Part shown: in pieces, positions 47,561 to 58,593 of the stretch | Numbering within the stretch: position 1 is the first letter of the stretch | Layout: each line of letters begins with the position of its first letter | Assembly: GCA_039707655.1 (NCBI GenBank) | Contig: CM077665.1 | Coordinates: forward strand, 308,140,486-308,204,485 | Reading direction: 5' to 3' | Length of the DNA stretch: 64,000 nt | DNA from: Elymus sibiricus | Taxonomy: Eukaryota > Streptophyta > Magnoliopsida > Poales > Poaceae | Position numbers and translations under genes: made by a program | The notes under the pieces: model-generated | Told to the model about the DNA's origin: nothing | Database searches by the model: none | The model's input: the letters and a program-made list of their open reading frames with translations, nothing else

Positions 47561-48239
47561 ACCATAGGAAACTTTCCAATTCCTATATTTTTCCTTCACT
47601 TTTCCTTTCAACTACTGGCAATTCTAGTAGGCAGGCTTGAACAGGCAAAAGCCTACACTCCAAAAATGTTTTTGTGCTACTTTGGACCCAGGCCACTGCC
47701 CTACTAACTCAACTCCCAGGCCCATCTACACATGCACAGCTCAAACACGCAGAAATAAATAATGATGGCTTTCGAGAGAGTCCATCACGGATAGCTAAGT
47801 TGCCTGGTACCTCACTGCTTGTCATATAGTAGGAGAAACTAATCGTATTTCACGTTACTACGTGTACTCAGTGGACAATATATATAACATGTAGAGTAAA
47901 AAAGCGATGCAACAAGTGTACAACCTCTTTGGCGAAGCCATGTCAATCTCAGCATGATTGGGTTGGTCGGTGAGGATGCTTCGGCTGATGTGGCTGTCGG
48001 AGGAGGGGAAGAAGATCTTAGGCGTCTGGAGATGGAGCCGAGGGTACTGCTCCGTTGTGATGGAGGGTTTCGTCGTTGGAGCAGCTCCGGTTAGTTGTAC
48101 GACGGCGAGGCTGAAGCAGAACAAGAGAGACAACGTTAACCTGAGTGGAATTCTAATAGCATCTCCAATAGATGATGTAAAATACATAACCACAAAGTGC
48201 TAGATGTAAAATACATCAGCCACTCATCTCTGAACTTAA

Positions 48240-48605
48240 CTGTTGAAACTGAATTTAACTTTCGAAACTGAATTTTACTGTCGAAACTGAATTTTGCTGT
48301 CGAAACTGAACACACTAGTAGCAGAAAAGCAGTAACAGCAGCAGTAGCACCCAGAGCAGCAGCGCGTGCGAGAGCCGGGGCAGCTGGTCGTGTAGCAGCA
48401 TCTCGGGTAGCAGCTGCAGGGGCTCGAGCGAGAGCAGGATCTGCTGCTCGTGCACCAGCAGCGCGATCAAGAGTAGAGCAGCAGCGCAAGCAAGAGCAAG
48501 AGTGAGAGCAGCAACGCAAACAAGAGCAAGAGTAGACCACGCAGGGGACCGAGAGCAAGAGCAGAGCAGCAGCGTGAGCGAGAGCCAAAGCAGCAACAAC
48601 TCCTA
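48240..48605. repeat. Tandem 20-mer and GCA/GAGCAA-rich tract
   Basis: Four copies of a roughly 20-bp unit (GAAACTGAATTTTACTGTC) at 48240-48315 lead into about 300 bp of purine-rich GCAGCA, GAGCAAGAGC and AGCAGCAGCG repeats. Open frames here are low complexity and not credited as genes. Confidence 0.75.
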
Positions 48606-49396
48606 CTGATGTGGACGTCGCCTGATACGTCTCCAATGTATCTATAATTTTTTATTGTTCCATGCTATTATATTATCTGTTTTGGATGTTTTATATGCAT
48701 TAATATGCTATTTTATATGATTTTTGGGACTAACCTATTAACCTAGAGCCCAGTGCCAGTTTCTGTTTTTTCCTTGTTTTAGAGTTTCGCAGAAAAGGAA
48801 TACCAAACGGAGTCCAAACGGAATAAAACTTTCGCGATGATTTTTCTTGGACCAGAAGACACCCAGGAGACTTGGAGTGCAAGTCAGAAGAGCCACGAGG
48901 CGGCCACAAGGGTGGAGGGCGCGCCCAGGGGGGTAGGGCGCGCCCCCCAACCTTGTGGGCCCCTCGATGACCCCCTGACCTAGATCTTCCTCCTATATAT
49001 ACTCTTATACCCCCAAAAACTTCCAGGGGAGCCACGAAACCACTTTTCCACTGCCGCAACCTTCTGTACCCGTGAGATCCCATCTTGGGGCCTTTTTCGG
49101 CATCCTGCCGGAGGGGGAATCGATCACGGAGGGCTTCTACATCAACACCATTGCCTCTCCGATGAAGCGTGAGTAGTTTACCACAGACCTACGGGTCCAT
49201 AGCTAGTAGCTAGATGGCTTCTTCTCTCTCTTTGATTCTCAATACAAAGTTCTCCTCGATGTTCTTGGAGATCTATTCGATGTAATACTCTTTTCCGGTG
49301 TGTTTGCCGAGATCCGATGAATTGTGGATTTATGATCAGCTTATCTATGAATATTATTTGAATCTTCTCTGAATTCTTTTATGCATGATTTGATAT

Positions 49397-50284
49397 TGTC
49401 GGCGTTCTGGGAACGGGGGTACCCAGACTTGCCTGCCTGCGGCCCATGGCGTGGCTCCATCGACAGCCTGGTACGGCCCAACTTCATCAGCAACAACTCA
49501 AGACCCTCGCGAGGGGCCAAGCCTCGTGAGGAGGACGACACCAAGACCTCCCTGGGGGACGGCCTCACCAGGCTGGCTCCCGAGGAGCGGAGATATCTAT
49601 GCAAGGTGCACCTCGCGAGGCTCGCATGACGTGAGCCATGACGACCAAAGCCAGGCGGGCGCCAGTGGGCGCAGTGTACCAGTTTCCTCTTTGGTGCTAA
49701 GGAGGCAAGCGCAGACGCGGGGTCCCGAGGAATCAAGCAAAGGTTTCCATATCGGTGCAACAAGACCAAGACCGCCAGGACGGCAGGACGGAGGTCATCG
49801 CGGAGCCCACCGCAGTGTCACCACCAGAGGCTTTTGCAGGCGAAGACTACTTTTGTCAGGATAACTTGTACTAGTTGTCTCCCTTCGAATTTGGCCGTTG
49901 TGGGATCCCTTCCCGCCTACATTTGGGAAGAGGACCAAGGCCACTATATATAGGACTTAGACACCACCATAGAGGGGGATCGTATCCATTCCACCCTGAC
50001 CAACTCACCAGCTCATACGAGCTCAAGAACACCTCACCTCCTGACGCTGTTCATCCACTGTACTAGATCATCCTTAGCCCCTCGAGGCAATCCACCACAA
50101 AGCTGGAGTAGGGTATTACACTGCAAGGTGGCCCGAACCAGGATAAACCGCTGTGTCTCTTGTTCGTTGGGATCGTCTAGCTAGGCTGTGGATTCGGTGA
50201 GCGCGCAGGTTGGGGAGGACGAGTTCTTCGCACAGACCCCAGAGTTTGAACCTCTCAAGGGTCTGCGGAACCCTGAATCCGACA
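49397..50284 (+). repeat. Retro3 5' LTR
   Basis: 888 bp, TGTCGG...CCGACA. A TATATATAGG promoter-like box lies near 49943-49952 with an A/C-rich transcript start region after it. Confidence 0.95.
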
Positions 50285-50286
50285 TT

Positions 50287-50304
50287 TGGCGCGCCAGGTA
50301 GGGG
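50287..50304 (+). other. Retro3 primer-binding site
   Basis: TGGCGCGCCAGGTAGGGG two bases after the 5' LTR, the position and form of a tRNA primer site. The tRNA was not assigned. Confidence 0.7.
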
Positions 50305-50356
50305 TGCGTCGGAGCCTCTCTTCCACCGGTCAACTCGCCGCTGCTCCACCGTTCCC

Positions 50357-51352
50357 ATGGCCGACGATCAGGGGGCTCACGCCGAGCACTGGGCCGCTTG
50401 GCCCGCCCGGGCGATGTCATCCGCCCAGGAAGACCTCCACTCCGCGCTCCAGGCGGCTCGCGCACCGCCCAACCCCGCCGGACGCGAGTGGCGCGGGCTG
50501 ATGCCTCCCGCCCTCGCACCTCGGTGTACGCGCGCCATCGCGTGGTCTTTGGGCTACGCCACGGCGACGGCGCCGCACACTCGTCTGGAGCAGGCGAACA
50601 TGCGAGCCGCGATCATCGTGGCACGAGAGCTATTGCGCTGCAGGTTGGCGGAGGGCGGCCGCGATGCCCTGCTGGAGCGGGTCGCCGAACTGCTCGACGC
50701 CGCCTGCAGGGGTGCGGCGTCCTTCTGCTCCCTGTCCACGCCTCAGGTGGTGGCAGAAGCGCGCGCCGGGCCCCGACGCGCCCGTGCGCCCCCCGGGGCA
50801 CCCGAGGGATTCGACCGCAACAACACGGCCCACGGCGCAGTTCGTCCCACCGCGACCGCACCTCCTGCGGCCGGGGCAAGCTCTGGCGGTCCCCTGCGGG
50901 GCCGCGCTGGGGCGTCACCCCGCGGCCGCCAGGGCCAGGCACAGGTCCCGGTGGCCCAAGGTGTGGGGCACCCAGGCGAAGGCTCCGGCGCAGTAGCCCT
51001 AGATGCCTACTAGCCCCGCATGATGGACCTGGAGTACACGCCTGAGGAAGACCCTTGCTCGTTCCCCGAGCCGAGCTGGGCAGAAGGTACGCTGGAGGCC
51101 GGGGCTTTCCACGAGCCGCCCGGAAGCTTCGCCGAACCCTTCGACGACAACCACCACAGGGTACGGCCGATACCCCAGGGGCATGCTTACGCTAACCATG
51201 GACCGCAGGTGAACCAGGCCACAACAGCGGCCGGAGACCCCAGCACGGTGTCCCCACCCCCAGCAGGACCAGTGCACTGGGGGCTGCGTGGGTGGGGCCC
51301 GGAGGCAGGGCCTCCCTCGCGCCGCATGGAGCAAGGCGTCGTACGGAGGTAG
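50357..51352 (+). pseudogene. Retro3 gag-like leader ORF, one amber
   Basis: ATG at 50357 just after the primer site. The first 218 codons (MADDQGAHAEHW...) are Ala/Arg-rich with a helical middle (NMRAAIIVARELLRCRLAEGG). An in-frame TAG at 51011-51013 is followed in the same frame by about 112 more codons (MMDLEYTPEEDPCSFPEPSW...) to TAG at 51352. Position and composition suit a degenerate gag N terminus, but there is no CCHC zinc knuckle and no protease or RT downstream. Probably a relic or a short accessory ORF. Confidence 0.5.
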
Positions 51353-52423
51353 GTCCTCTACCGGGGGAGGCGCTGGTGAGCCCTTCCCACTGGCAGAGGG
51401 CCCGTGGTCGCCGAGGGCGCCGCCAGCGTCCCCCTTGCCCCTCGGTCTCGTCCTGGTTTCCGGACGCCCCAACGGTGGCCGGGGGAGGCGCAGGGCGGGG
51501 CCCTCGTCAGGCGATATGAAGCAAGGCTCACACCTGTGAAGGTCTCCGCTCATGACACTCTCACGTAATAATGAGTGGGGCTATACACGCCCCGGAGTCT
51601 CCAGAGTGCTGCCCCTCAGCCTCGGGGGCTCCCGCCCACGTCCAAGTGGAAGCACCATGCTCCGCGCTGGCCGTCGACACTGTCCCCCAATGACTATGCT
51701 CACATCCAGTGAAAGCACTTAGCTCCGCGCTGGTGGGAAGACAAGAAGACTAGCTAGGTGCTGGACGCGGCTGTTTGCTTTCGCCCCTTTCTCTGTAAAC
51801 TCGATTCACCGCTTTTCAGATTGAGAGTTGAAGTTCTTTTTGTGTTATCTAAAAATGGGGGGAGTTTTCTCTGGTTTGTGCCGATTTCTTGTATTCTGGT
51901 TGCGTGCTTTATTTCTGAGGCTCACGCCTTCGGCCCACCCCTCGTGAGTGCCCCGCGAGCGGGGGGGCTGGTCGGCAGACAGCGCCAGGCGCGTCCAGGC
52001 GACCCAGATAGGACCCCCTTGGGGCCAAGAGTGCACGCGCCGCAAGACTGCCACGTGCGCACCCTGCCGTGGACCGACGTACGCACCTCGCGAGGCCCTC
52101 TCGAACGAATCCACAGGCTTCTCAGGAGGCCCAGAGGCTCGCGAGCCCTTAAGGGCTCACCTTGGGAGGAAGGTCCGACCAGGACGCCATGGCGCGCCCA
52201 AGACCTGCGGAGCCAAGGTAAGGCGCGACAACTACCAAGCTTGAGAGCCCCGCGGGCTCGTGATGGTGCCTCTCAAGCCTTGTCCACAAAAAGCATGCCA
52301 TAATTCCATACACTCTGTTTCATACATGATAAGGGCCCCCCCTTCAAAGTGCGTTTACACCCCCTAGGGCCGCGCCTGGAGGTTTCCCTTTTTTACACAG
52401 GTTAAGGCAAGGAAAGCGCAGGG
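51353..52423. other. Retro3 internal, no gene seen
   Basis: Non-coding internal region between the leader ORF and the 3' end of the antisense gene. Nothing recognisable as RT, RNase H or integrase in either strand. Confidence 0.6.
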
Positions 52424-55400
52424 CTAGCCGGAGGCGCGGCCTTCTTCGCTAACCTCGCTGTCTTCGTCCCCGTCGTCGGAGTCGTCGCTAGCGTCGTCTG
52501 CATCATCGTCGTCCGCGCCGCCTTCTCTGACCACCACCACGGCCGCGTCATCTTCAGGCGCGAACTCCGCAACCAGAGCGTCCACGTGGTTGTCCACCCA
52601 GTCCGAAAAGTTGTCTCGGATAACCCTGGGCACGGGGGCTATGGCAGCATCGAAGTCAAAATGGGGATCGAGGTTCTGAAGGTGACTGAAGACGCGCGAG
52701 AATGCGTGCCCGAGGAGGCCCCGGCTCCTTTCCTCAACAAGCTCACGAGCCCTCGCGGCCCGGCCCTCCAAGCGCGTCACGATTTCGGTGAAGAAGCGGA
52801 GGTGGCTGGCGTAATCTTCCTCACGCGGGTGAGGGGCGCTCTCCTCGCAGATAGTACTCAGGGCTCGGTTCGCTCTCGCCCTGAGGTCCTGGAGCATAGA
52901 AGCGTGCTCGCGCTGCAGTGTTCGTCGATGACATGCCTCGTCCGTGTTCTTCTTTGCGAGGGACGCGGCACCATCAATCTGTTGCTGAAGGGAGAGCAAG
53001 TCGCCGCGCGAGGAGCCCAGGGCAGCCTGGGCAGAGGTCTGAGCTGCCACGGCGGCCCTCTCGCGCTGTTCTGCCTCATCCAGCTTCGTCCTAAGGGCGC
53101 TGGTCCTGCCCTTAGCCTCAGCCTCCAGGAACACCAGCGCCAGGCGGTGCTCGTCGGCAAGATCTGCACGAGCCTTCGCCACCCTCCGGTGAACCTCCTC
53201 CTGGATCTTTGCTTCACGCGCGGCGACGGCGTCCTCAGCCATAGTCACCTGGCGCTCCCTCGTCTCCAGCCGCTCGAGCTCGAGGCTGCGCTCCGAGGCC
53301 TCCAGCATCAGCGCCTCCTCGCGTTTCTAGATCTCCTTTTCTTCGGAAGGCGCTCCCCTCATTGACGCCAAGACGGCCCTGCGCGCCTCAATCCGCTGCT
53401 CAAGAGTAGCATTCAGGGCCAGGAGTTCTCGTTCGCGCTCCTCGGCAGCCTCGCGGCGATGGTCGGCTGCCCTGGCCTCCTGCAAGGCCCGGGCGCAGGC
53501 CTCGTGTGAGGTCGCGAGGGACACCTCGGCCTTCGCATTAGCGCGCTCATGCTGAAGATGCCCGAGGTTGATGGCCACCTTCAACTGATGCCATTCGTCC
53601 GCTAGCCGAAGGTCCTCCGTCTCAAGGCGGGCTTCGACGTCGACAAGCTCTTCTCCGAGCCGGCTCAGCGCACCCATCGCCTCCCGGAAGAGCTCATGGC
53701 GTACAACACCACGCCCGCACGCGAGCTCCAGCGCATGGCCAAGTCCACCCTTCACGCCGGGGGTTATTGGGGAAGCTTGAGGTGGCCTGCCTGCCACTGG
53801 CGGACGGCTGGGGGCTGGCGCCTTCCTCGCCACCCTCCGGGCCTCAACGGAGGCGCCGAATGGCGTGGCCTCGCTACCCGAAGACGAAGCCAAGGATGGG
53901 ATCGCGCAATCACCGGAGACAACAAACGGAGGAGCCCTCGGCACACCTTCAGCGCCCCAGGGCGGACCATGGAGGAAGGATGACAGGAACGCAGGATCAA
54001 GGCCTCCCGTCGGCACGACCGCCTCCAGGACAGGCCCTGCACCACGCACGGTGGTCCGATGGGGGGAGCTCAAGACCAAGGGCGAGCCGAGGACGGGAGG
54101 AGGCCGCTCCTTAGGAGATCTCGCAGCCGCAGATGAAGGGATCCTGAAGGGCCACTGTCAGGAGAGGATGCAACGCGCAGAAAATCGCGAAGAAGAGGTA
54201 CTTACTCGTCTATGGCTATGTACTTCCTCTGCTTCAGCGGCCGGTAGGCGTCACCACTACGGCAGGGACGCCCCTTCCTCTTGCGGAGTGCCTCGAAGTT
54301 CAGGCGTAGCTGGCCGAAGTCCGGGGCGCGGCCGTCAGCCTCTGGGGCGGGCTGCGGAGCCCCTGGGGTGGCGGCCTCGGGAGCCCTGGGCTGCGTCAGC
54401 TCTACGGCCACCACCTCAGGACTGCTTCCCCGAGCTAAAGGGGCGGCGACCTCGGGAGCCTCGGATCACGCCAGTACTTCGATCGCCCCCACAGGGCGGC
54501 TCACCCGAGCCTCGGGGGACTGCCATCTCAGGAGCGCAGGGCTGCGTCGCTTCGTCAGTAGTCCCCCCGGCAGCACCCGGTGGCGTCCGCCCCCCCCCCC
54601 CCCCCCCGCGTCCACCTCCGGGGCGTGCGCCGTAGGGATGGCAGGCAGGGGACCACAAGGACGGGGTTCTCGAGGGGCCCCTCAAGTCCGGCCGGGCGCA
54701 GCCCCCACTCGTCGAAGAGGGGCATCTGCCTCACGAACCCCTCCGTGTTCGAGCAGCAGTACAGGAGGCAGCCCTACTTCGGAAGCATGGGTGGCGCAGG
54801 GTCGCCCGTCTGGAGCTCAAGCACCGTCCGCAGTGTCTCGGGAGGAAGCGCAGGTACATGGAGCCTCATGGGGTCCCTGCTGCCGGCAAAGGTCCACATC
54901 CGTCGAGAATGGCGCTGGAGCGGAGCAATGCGGCACTGGACGAACTCCTTCACCACCATGGGCGCTGTCACCCCGAGCTCCTTCAACCAGGCCAGCCGGC
55001 GCCAAACGTGGGCAAGCCGAGGGTCGACAAGCTTCGCGTGCCCCCACCCGGAGCTGGGTGCAGCCGGCGCCCGGGGGAGCAAGAGCAGGGAGTTGAGCAC
55101 GCCGACATCCACGAATACGCACCGCTTCCAAAATCCACTTACGACCGGCGAGAGCTCGAAGTCGATCCCTGAGCCGGCTGTCGCCGCCACAGCCTGAAAG
55201 GTCACGCACCCCGAGCACTGACGGGCGTCGGTCAGATGAAGCGAGAAAAAATGGTGAAACAAGGCCACAGAGGGAGCAATGCCCACCATGGCCTCGCAGA
55301 CAAAGGCGAAGACGGCGAGGAGAATAATGGATTGGGGATCCAGAAGCAGCACGTGGACTTGGTAATGCGAGATTATGGCGTTGAAGAAATCAGAGAAGGG

Positions 55401-55655
55401 GGGAATCAGCCCTGCCAAGAGAGCGTGGAGATGGATGGGGATCTCAGTGGCCGCCATGTCGACCATAGCGTGGGAAGCAGGCCAGGCCACCGTCGCATTC
55501 CACTCGTTGGAACTGGCGGCGAGCGCCGGACGGATCTTGTCTAGCATCTCCCGATTGACCACCGTCGATCGCTCGAGGGCGGGCTCGAAGGCCGGCGGAG
55601 ATTCGGCCGAGGCACAGGTTTTCCCCTTCTTCTTCCTCGTCAACTTCGGCGCCAT
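52424..55655 (-). pseudogene. Antisense 'gypsy-type transposon' protein gene
   Basis: The ATG at 55655 opens MAPKLTRKKKGKT, followed by the domain known as putative gypsy-type transposon (PF04195-like): IPIHLHALLAGLIPPFSDFF, then QSIILLAVFAFVCEAMVGI, then WKRCVFVDVG. The frame hits TAG at 54774-54776 but stays open after it (GCLLYCCSNTEGFVRQMPLF). A later exon (about 54414-54199) ends YIAIDE at a GTAAGT donor. The last exon, from near 54150, is a long coiled coil interrupted by TAG at 53327-53329 (EEKEI, stop, KREEALMLEA) and ends in an Asp/Glu/Ser-rich tail at 52424. The gene runs opposite to the element's LTR direction, a recurring arrangement in grass Gypsy-like elements. Function unknown; two stops make this copy a pseudogene. 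Confidence 0.75.
54590..54607. repeat. Poly-C run of 18
   Basis: Eighteen C in a row (poly-Gly on the antisense gene). Length is likely to vary or be misassembled. Confidence 0.9.
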
Positions 55656-55929
55656 GTCAACAGGGGAGGACCAAAGTTGGCGTCAGAGCCGAGAAGGTGG
55701 GGGAGCCAAGGGAGCGCGCGGCAAGCGATGAAGATGGAGCTGAGTCGGGAACGGCGATCGCCAAGCCGGGCGAATATCAAGGTTGCGTGGGGAAGTGGGG
55801 GCGCCCACATCCCATCAATCGCCATGCGCCGCCCAAGGCCGCGGGCGGTTGGGGCCCACGGCGCTCCGCACTTGCCCTTTGGCTTCGCCTCGAAGCCAAG
55901 TTCGAGCGCGCCCTGGGCCCGGGGGCTAC

Positions 55930-56817
55930 TGTCGGCGTTCTGGGAACGGGGGTACCCAGACTTGCCTGCCTACGGCCCACGGTGTGGCTCCATCGACGGC
56001 CTGGTATGGCCCAACTTCATCATCAACAACTCAAGACCCTCGCGAGGGGCCAAGCCTCGCGAGGAGGACGACACCAAGACCTCCCTGGGGGGCGGCCTCA
56101 CCAGGTTGGCTCCCGAGGAGCGGAGATATCTATGCAAGGTGCACCTCGCGAGGCTCGCATGACGTGAGCCATGACGACCAAAGCCAGGCGGGCGCCAGCG
56201 GGCGCAGTGTACCAGTTTCCTCTTTGTTGCTAAGGAGGCAAGCGTAGACGCGGGGTCCCGAGGAATCAAGCAAAGGTTTCCATACCGGTGCAACAAGACC
56301 AAGACCGCCAGGATGGCAGGACGGAGGTTATCGTGGAGCCCACCGCAGCATCACCACCAGAGGCTTTTGCAGGCGAAGACTACTTTTGTCAGGATAACTT
56401 GTACTAGTTGTCTCCCTTCGAATTTGGCCGCTGTGGGATCCCTTCCCGCCTACATTTGGGAAGAGGACCAAGGCCACTATATATAGGACTTAGCCACCAC
56501 CATAGAGGGGGATCAGATCCACTCCACCCTAACCAACTCACCAGATCATACGAGCTCAAGAACACCTCACCTCCTGAGGCTGTTCATCCACTGTACTAGT
56601 TCATCCTCAGCCCCTCGATGCAATCCACCACAAAGCTGGAGTAGGGTATTACACCGTAAGGTGGCCCGAACTAGGATAAACCACTGTGTCTCTTGTTCGT
56701 TGGGCTCGTCTAGCTAGGCTGTGGATTCGGTGAGCGCGCAGGCTGGGGAGGACGAGTTCTTTGCATGCACCCCAGAGTTCGAACCTCTCAAGGGTCTGCG
56801 GAACCCTGAATCCGACA
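55930..56817 (+). repeat. Retro3 3' LTR
   Basis: 888 bp, same ends as the 5' LTR, followed by GATAT. Confidence 0.95.
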
Positions 56818-57638
56818 GATATCTTTACAAGTCTCTTCGAACTATCGATTTGGTTTGGCCAACTAGATTGGTTTTTCTTGCAATGGGAGAAGTGTTTAGC
56901 TTTGGGTTCAATCTTGCGGTGCTCGATCCTAGTGACAGAAGGGGAACCGACATGTATTGTATTGTTGCCATCGAGGATAAAAAGATGGGGTTTTCATCAT
57001 ATTGCTTGAGTTAATTCCTCTACATCATGTCATTTTTCTTAAGGCGTTACTCCGTTCTTTATGAACTTAATACTCTAGATGCATGCTGGATAGCGGTCGA
57101 TGTGTGGAGTAATAGTAGTAGATGCAGAATCGTTTCGGTCTACTTGACACGGACGTGATGCCTATGTTCATGATCATTGCCTTAGATATCGTCATAACTT
57201 TGCGCTTTTCTATCAATTGCTCGGCAGTAATTTGTTCACCCACCATAATATTTTCTATCTTGAGAGAAGCCTCTAGTGAAACCTATGGCCCCCGGGTCTA
57301 TTTTCCATCATATAGGTTTCTGATCTACAATTCTAGTTTCCGATTTACTTTCTTTTGCAATCTTTTACTTTCCGTTCCATAAACCAAAAATATTACTTTA
57401 CGGTTTATCCATCTCTATCAGATATCACGTTGCAAATAACCGTGAAGGGATTGACAACCCCTTTATCGTGTTGGGTGCAAGGTTGGTGTTTGTTTGTGCA
57501 GGTATTCAGTGGCTTGCGCGTTGTCTCCTACTGGATTGATACCTTGGTTCTCAAAACTGAGGGAAATACTTACGCTACTTTGCTGCATCACCCTTTCCTC
57601 TTCAAGGGGAAAACCGTGAAGGTAGCAAGAAGGATTTC

Positions 57639-57656
57639 TGGCGCCGTTGCCGGGGA
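57639..57656 (+). other. Retro2 primer-binding site
   Basis: TGGCGCCGTTGCCGGGGA, the standard site form in many Triticeae Gypsy-like elements (commonly assigned to tRNA-Asp; from memory). It fixes the end of the 5' LTR just upstream. Confidence 0.75.
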
Positions 57657-57864
57657 GATCTACGCCAAGCCAAGACATACCAAGTACCCATCATAAACTC
57701 TCATCTCTCGCATTACATTATTTGCCATTCGCCTCTCGTTTTCCTCTCCCCCAATTCTAAAACGATTTTCGAAAAGATTTGACCTTTCCTTTCGCCCTTC
57801 CTCCGTTCGATCTTGTGTTACCATGTGCCTTCTTTTTGCTTGCATCTTCGCTTGCTAAGAGTTT

Positions 57865-58593
57865 ATGGATCCTCATCCACTTGCTAATCTTTTTAAGAGA
57901 TCCAACTATGATGAACCAATTGCTAGTGAGTTGAGTGCACTAGATTATCTTTATGGAGTTTTGCTTGAAATCCGTGAATCTGGAAATTGTGATGAAGTGC
58001 TTTATAAAGTGATTCACGATAGATCTTTGAATAAAAAGCATGATTGCAATGATGTTACTATAAATTCTATTAATGTCAATTATGCTAATAATATGCAAAA
58101 CCCTAAGCTTGGGGATGCTAATTTTGCTATGTCTACTACTTGTGGCAATGATCATGATTGGGGTGATTCTTCTTATGATCTTGAAATTTTATTTAAGCCC
58201 CATGATGAATATGAGATTGATAATAATGTTTGCAATAATATTGAATGTGGGTTTGGAAGAGTGTTGACTTTAGATCCCACATATTTGGAGAATATTCAAT
58301 CTTATGAAATTTTTGATAAAAGTGGGTTCGGAGAGGTCATGACTTTATTTTATGATAATCCCACTATTTCGGAAGAGTGTCAACTTTGCATGCATGTGGA
58401 TCATGAAGATAAAATTTTATGTAATAGTTATATTGTTGAATTTGATTATGATCCTACATGTAATTATTATGAGAGAGGAAAATATGGTTGTAGAAATTTT
58501 CATGTTACTAAATTTCCTCTTGTTATGTTGAGATTGCTTTGGTTTCTTTCTTCTTCCTTGCATATGCTAGATCTTGCTTGTCTTGATAATTAA
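57865..58593 (+). CDS. Retro2 orphan 242-residue ORF
   Basis: An intact frame from ATG 57865 (MDPHPLANLFKRSNYDEP) to TAA 58593, about 210 bp after the primer site. The product is acidic, rich in Asp, Asn, Cys and Tyr, with a hydrophobic C-terminal stretch (LVMLRLLWFLSSSLHMLDLA). The many Cys and His residues (CNDVT, CGND, CNNIECGFG, CQLCMHVDHEDKILC) do not form a standard gag CCHC knuckle. I have seen similar hypothetical proteins in wheat repeats but know no function. It is the only intact ORF in an element lacking gag-pol and is deleted from Retro1. It could encode something used in packaging, or be a non-functional open stretch. Confidence 0.5.
   Translation: MDPHPLANLFKRSNYDEPIASELSALDYLYGVLLEIRESGNCDEVLYKVIHDRSLNKKHDCNDVTINSINVNYANNMQNPKLGDANFAMSTTCGNDHDWGDSSYDLEILFKPHDEYEIDNNVCNNIECGFGRVLTLDPTYLENIQSYEIFDKSGFGEVMTLFYDNPTISEECQLCMHVDHEDKILCNSYIVEFDYDPTCNYYERGKYGCRNFHVTKFPLVMLRLLWFLSSSLHMLDLACLDN

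Larger units (their letters stand above)
43511..47942 (-). pseudogene. CACTA-2 accessory gene with duplicated exons
   Basis: Minus-strand multi-exon gene. The ATG at 47942 opens MASPKRLYTCC; a related first-exon and leader segment lies at about 46930-47110 (TSRTTRVRKRGRT). Four related exons follow, each with an HQPFE...SGVKTRSSEQTML-like core or its acidic tail DSETDDQSYFPPEVYAQTWQG: near 46435-46560, 45950-46140, 45395-45570 and 44465-44815. The last is Pro/Thr-rich. The final exon (about 43960-43511) is a coiled coil with DDSETTQKSCLDVVFELL, matching DSETTPKLCLDAVFKLV of CACTA-1. In the exon near 45974 a G run (C run on the coding strand) is one base short of the frame needed for PPKVYALTWQG, so that copy is shifted. 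Which exons are spliced together cannot be decided from sequence alone. Confidence 0.5.
41956..48622 (-). mobile_element. CACTA-2, left end and interior
   Basis: The left terminus is CACTACAAAAAAAATACACT at 41956, inserted in the Retro1 3' LTR. Subterminal repeats follow (42420-43240), then a minus-strand accessory gene. The right end is not in the window because Retro2 interrupts it at 48623. Orientation is opposite to CACTA-1, to which its gene and repeats are related. The terminus also resembles the complement of the ends at 17950 and 22262 (CACTACAAAAAAA then ACACWTCCGTGA), so all may be one family. Confidence 0.75.
49397..56817 (+). mobile_element. Retro3, complete non-autonomous Gypsy-like element
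   Basis: Complete 7.4-kb element. LTRs at 49397-50284 and 55930-56817 are each 888 bp, begin TGTCGG and end CCGACA. The 5-bp target duplication GATAT is present on both sides (49392-49396 and 56818-56822). The primer-binding region TGGCGCGCCAGGTAGGGG is at 50287-50304, and a purine-rich tract ends just before 55930. The interior has a sense gag-like leader ORF and a long antisense gene but no RT or integrase. The LTRs differ at about 40 of 888 positions by eye (4.5 percent, mostly transitions), no indels. Confidence 0.95.

Noticed and set aside
53865..55096. Long plus-strand open frames in Retro3 (256 and 271 codons)
   Set aside because: Pro/Ala/Arg-rich shadows of the GC-rich antisense gene, with no domain and no start context.
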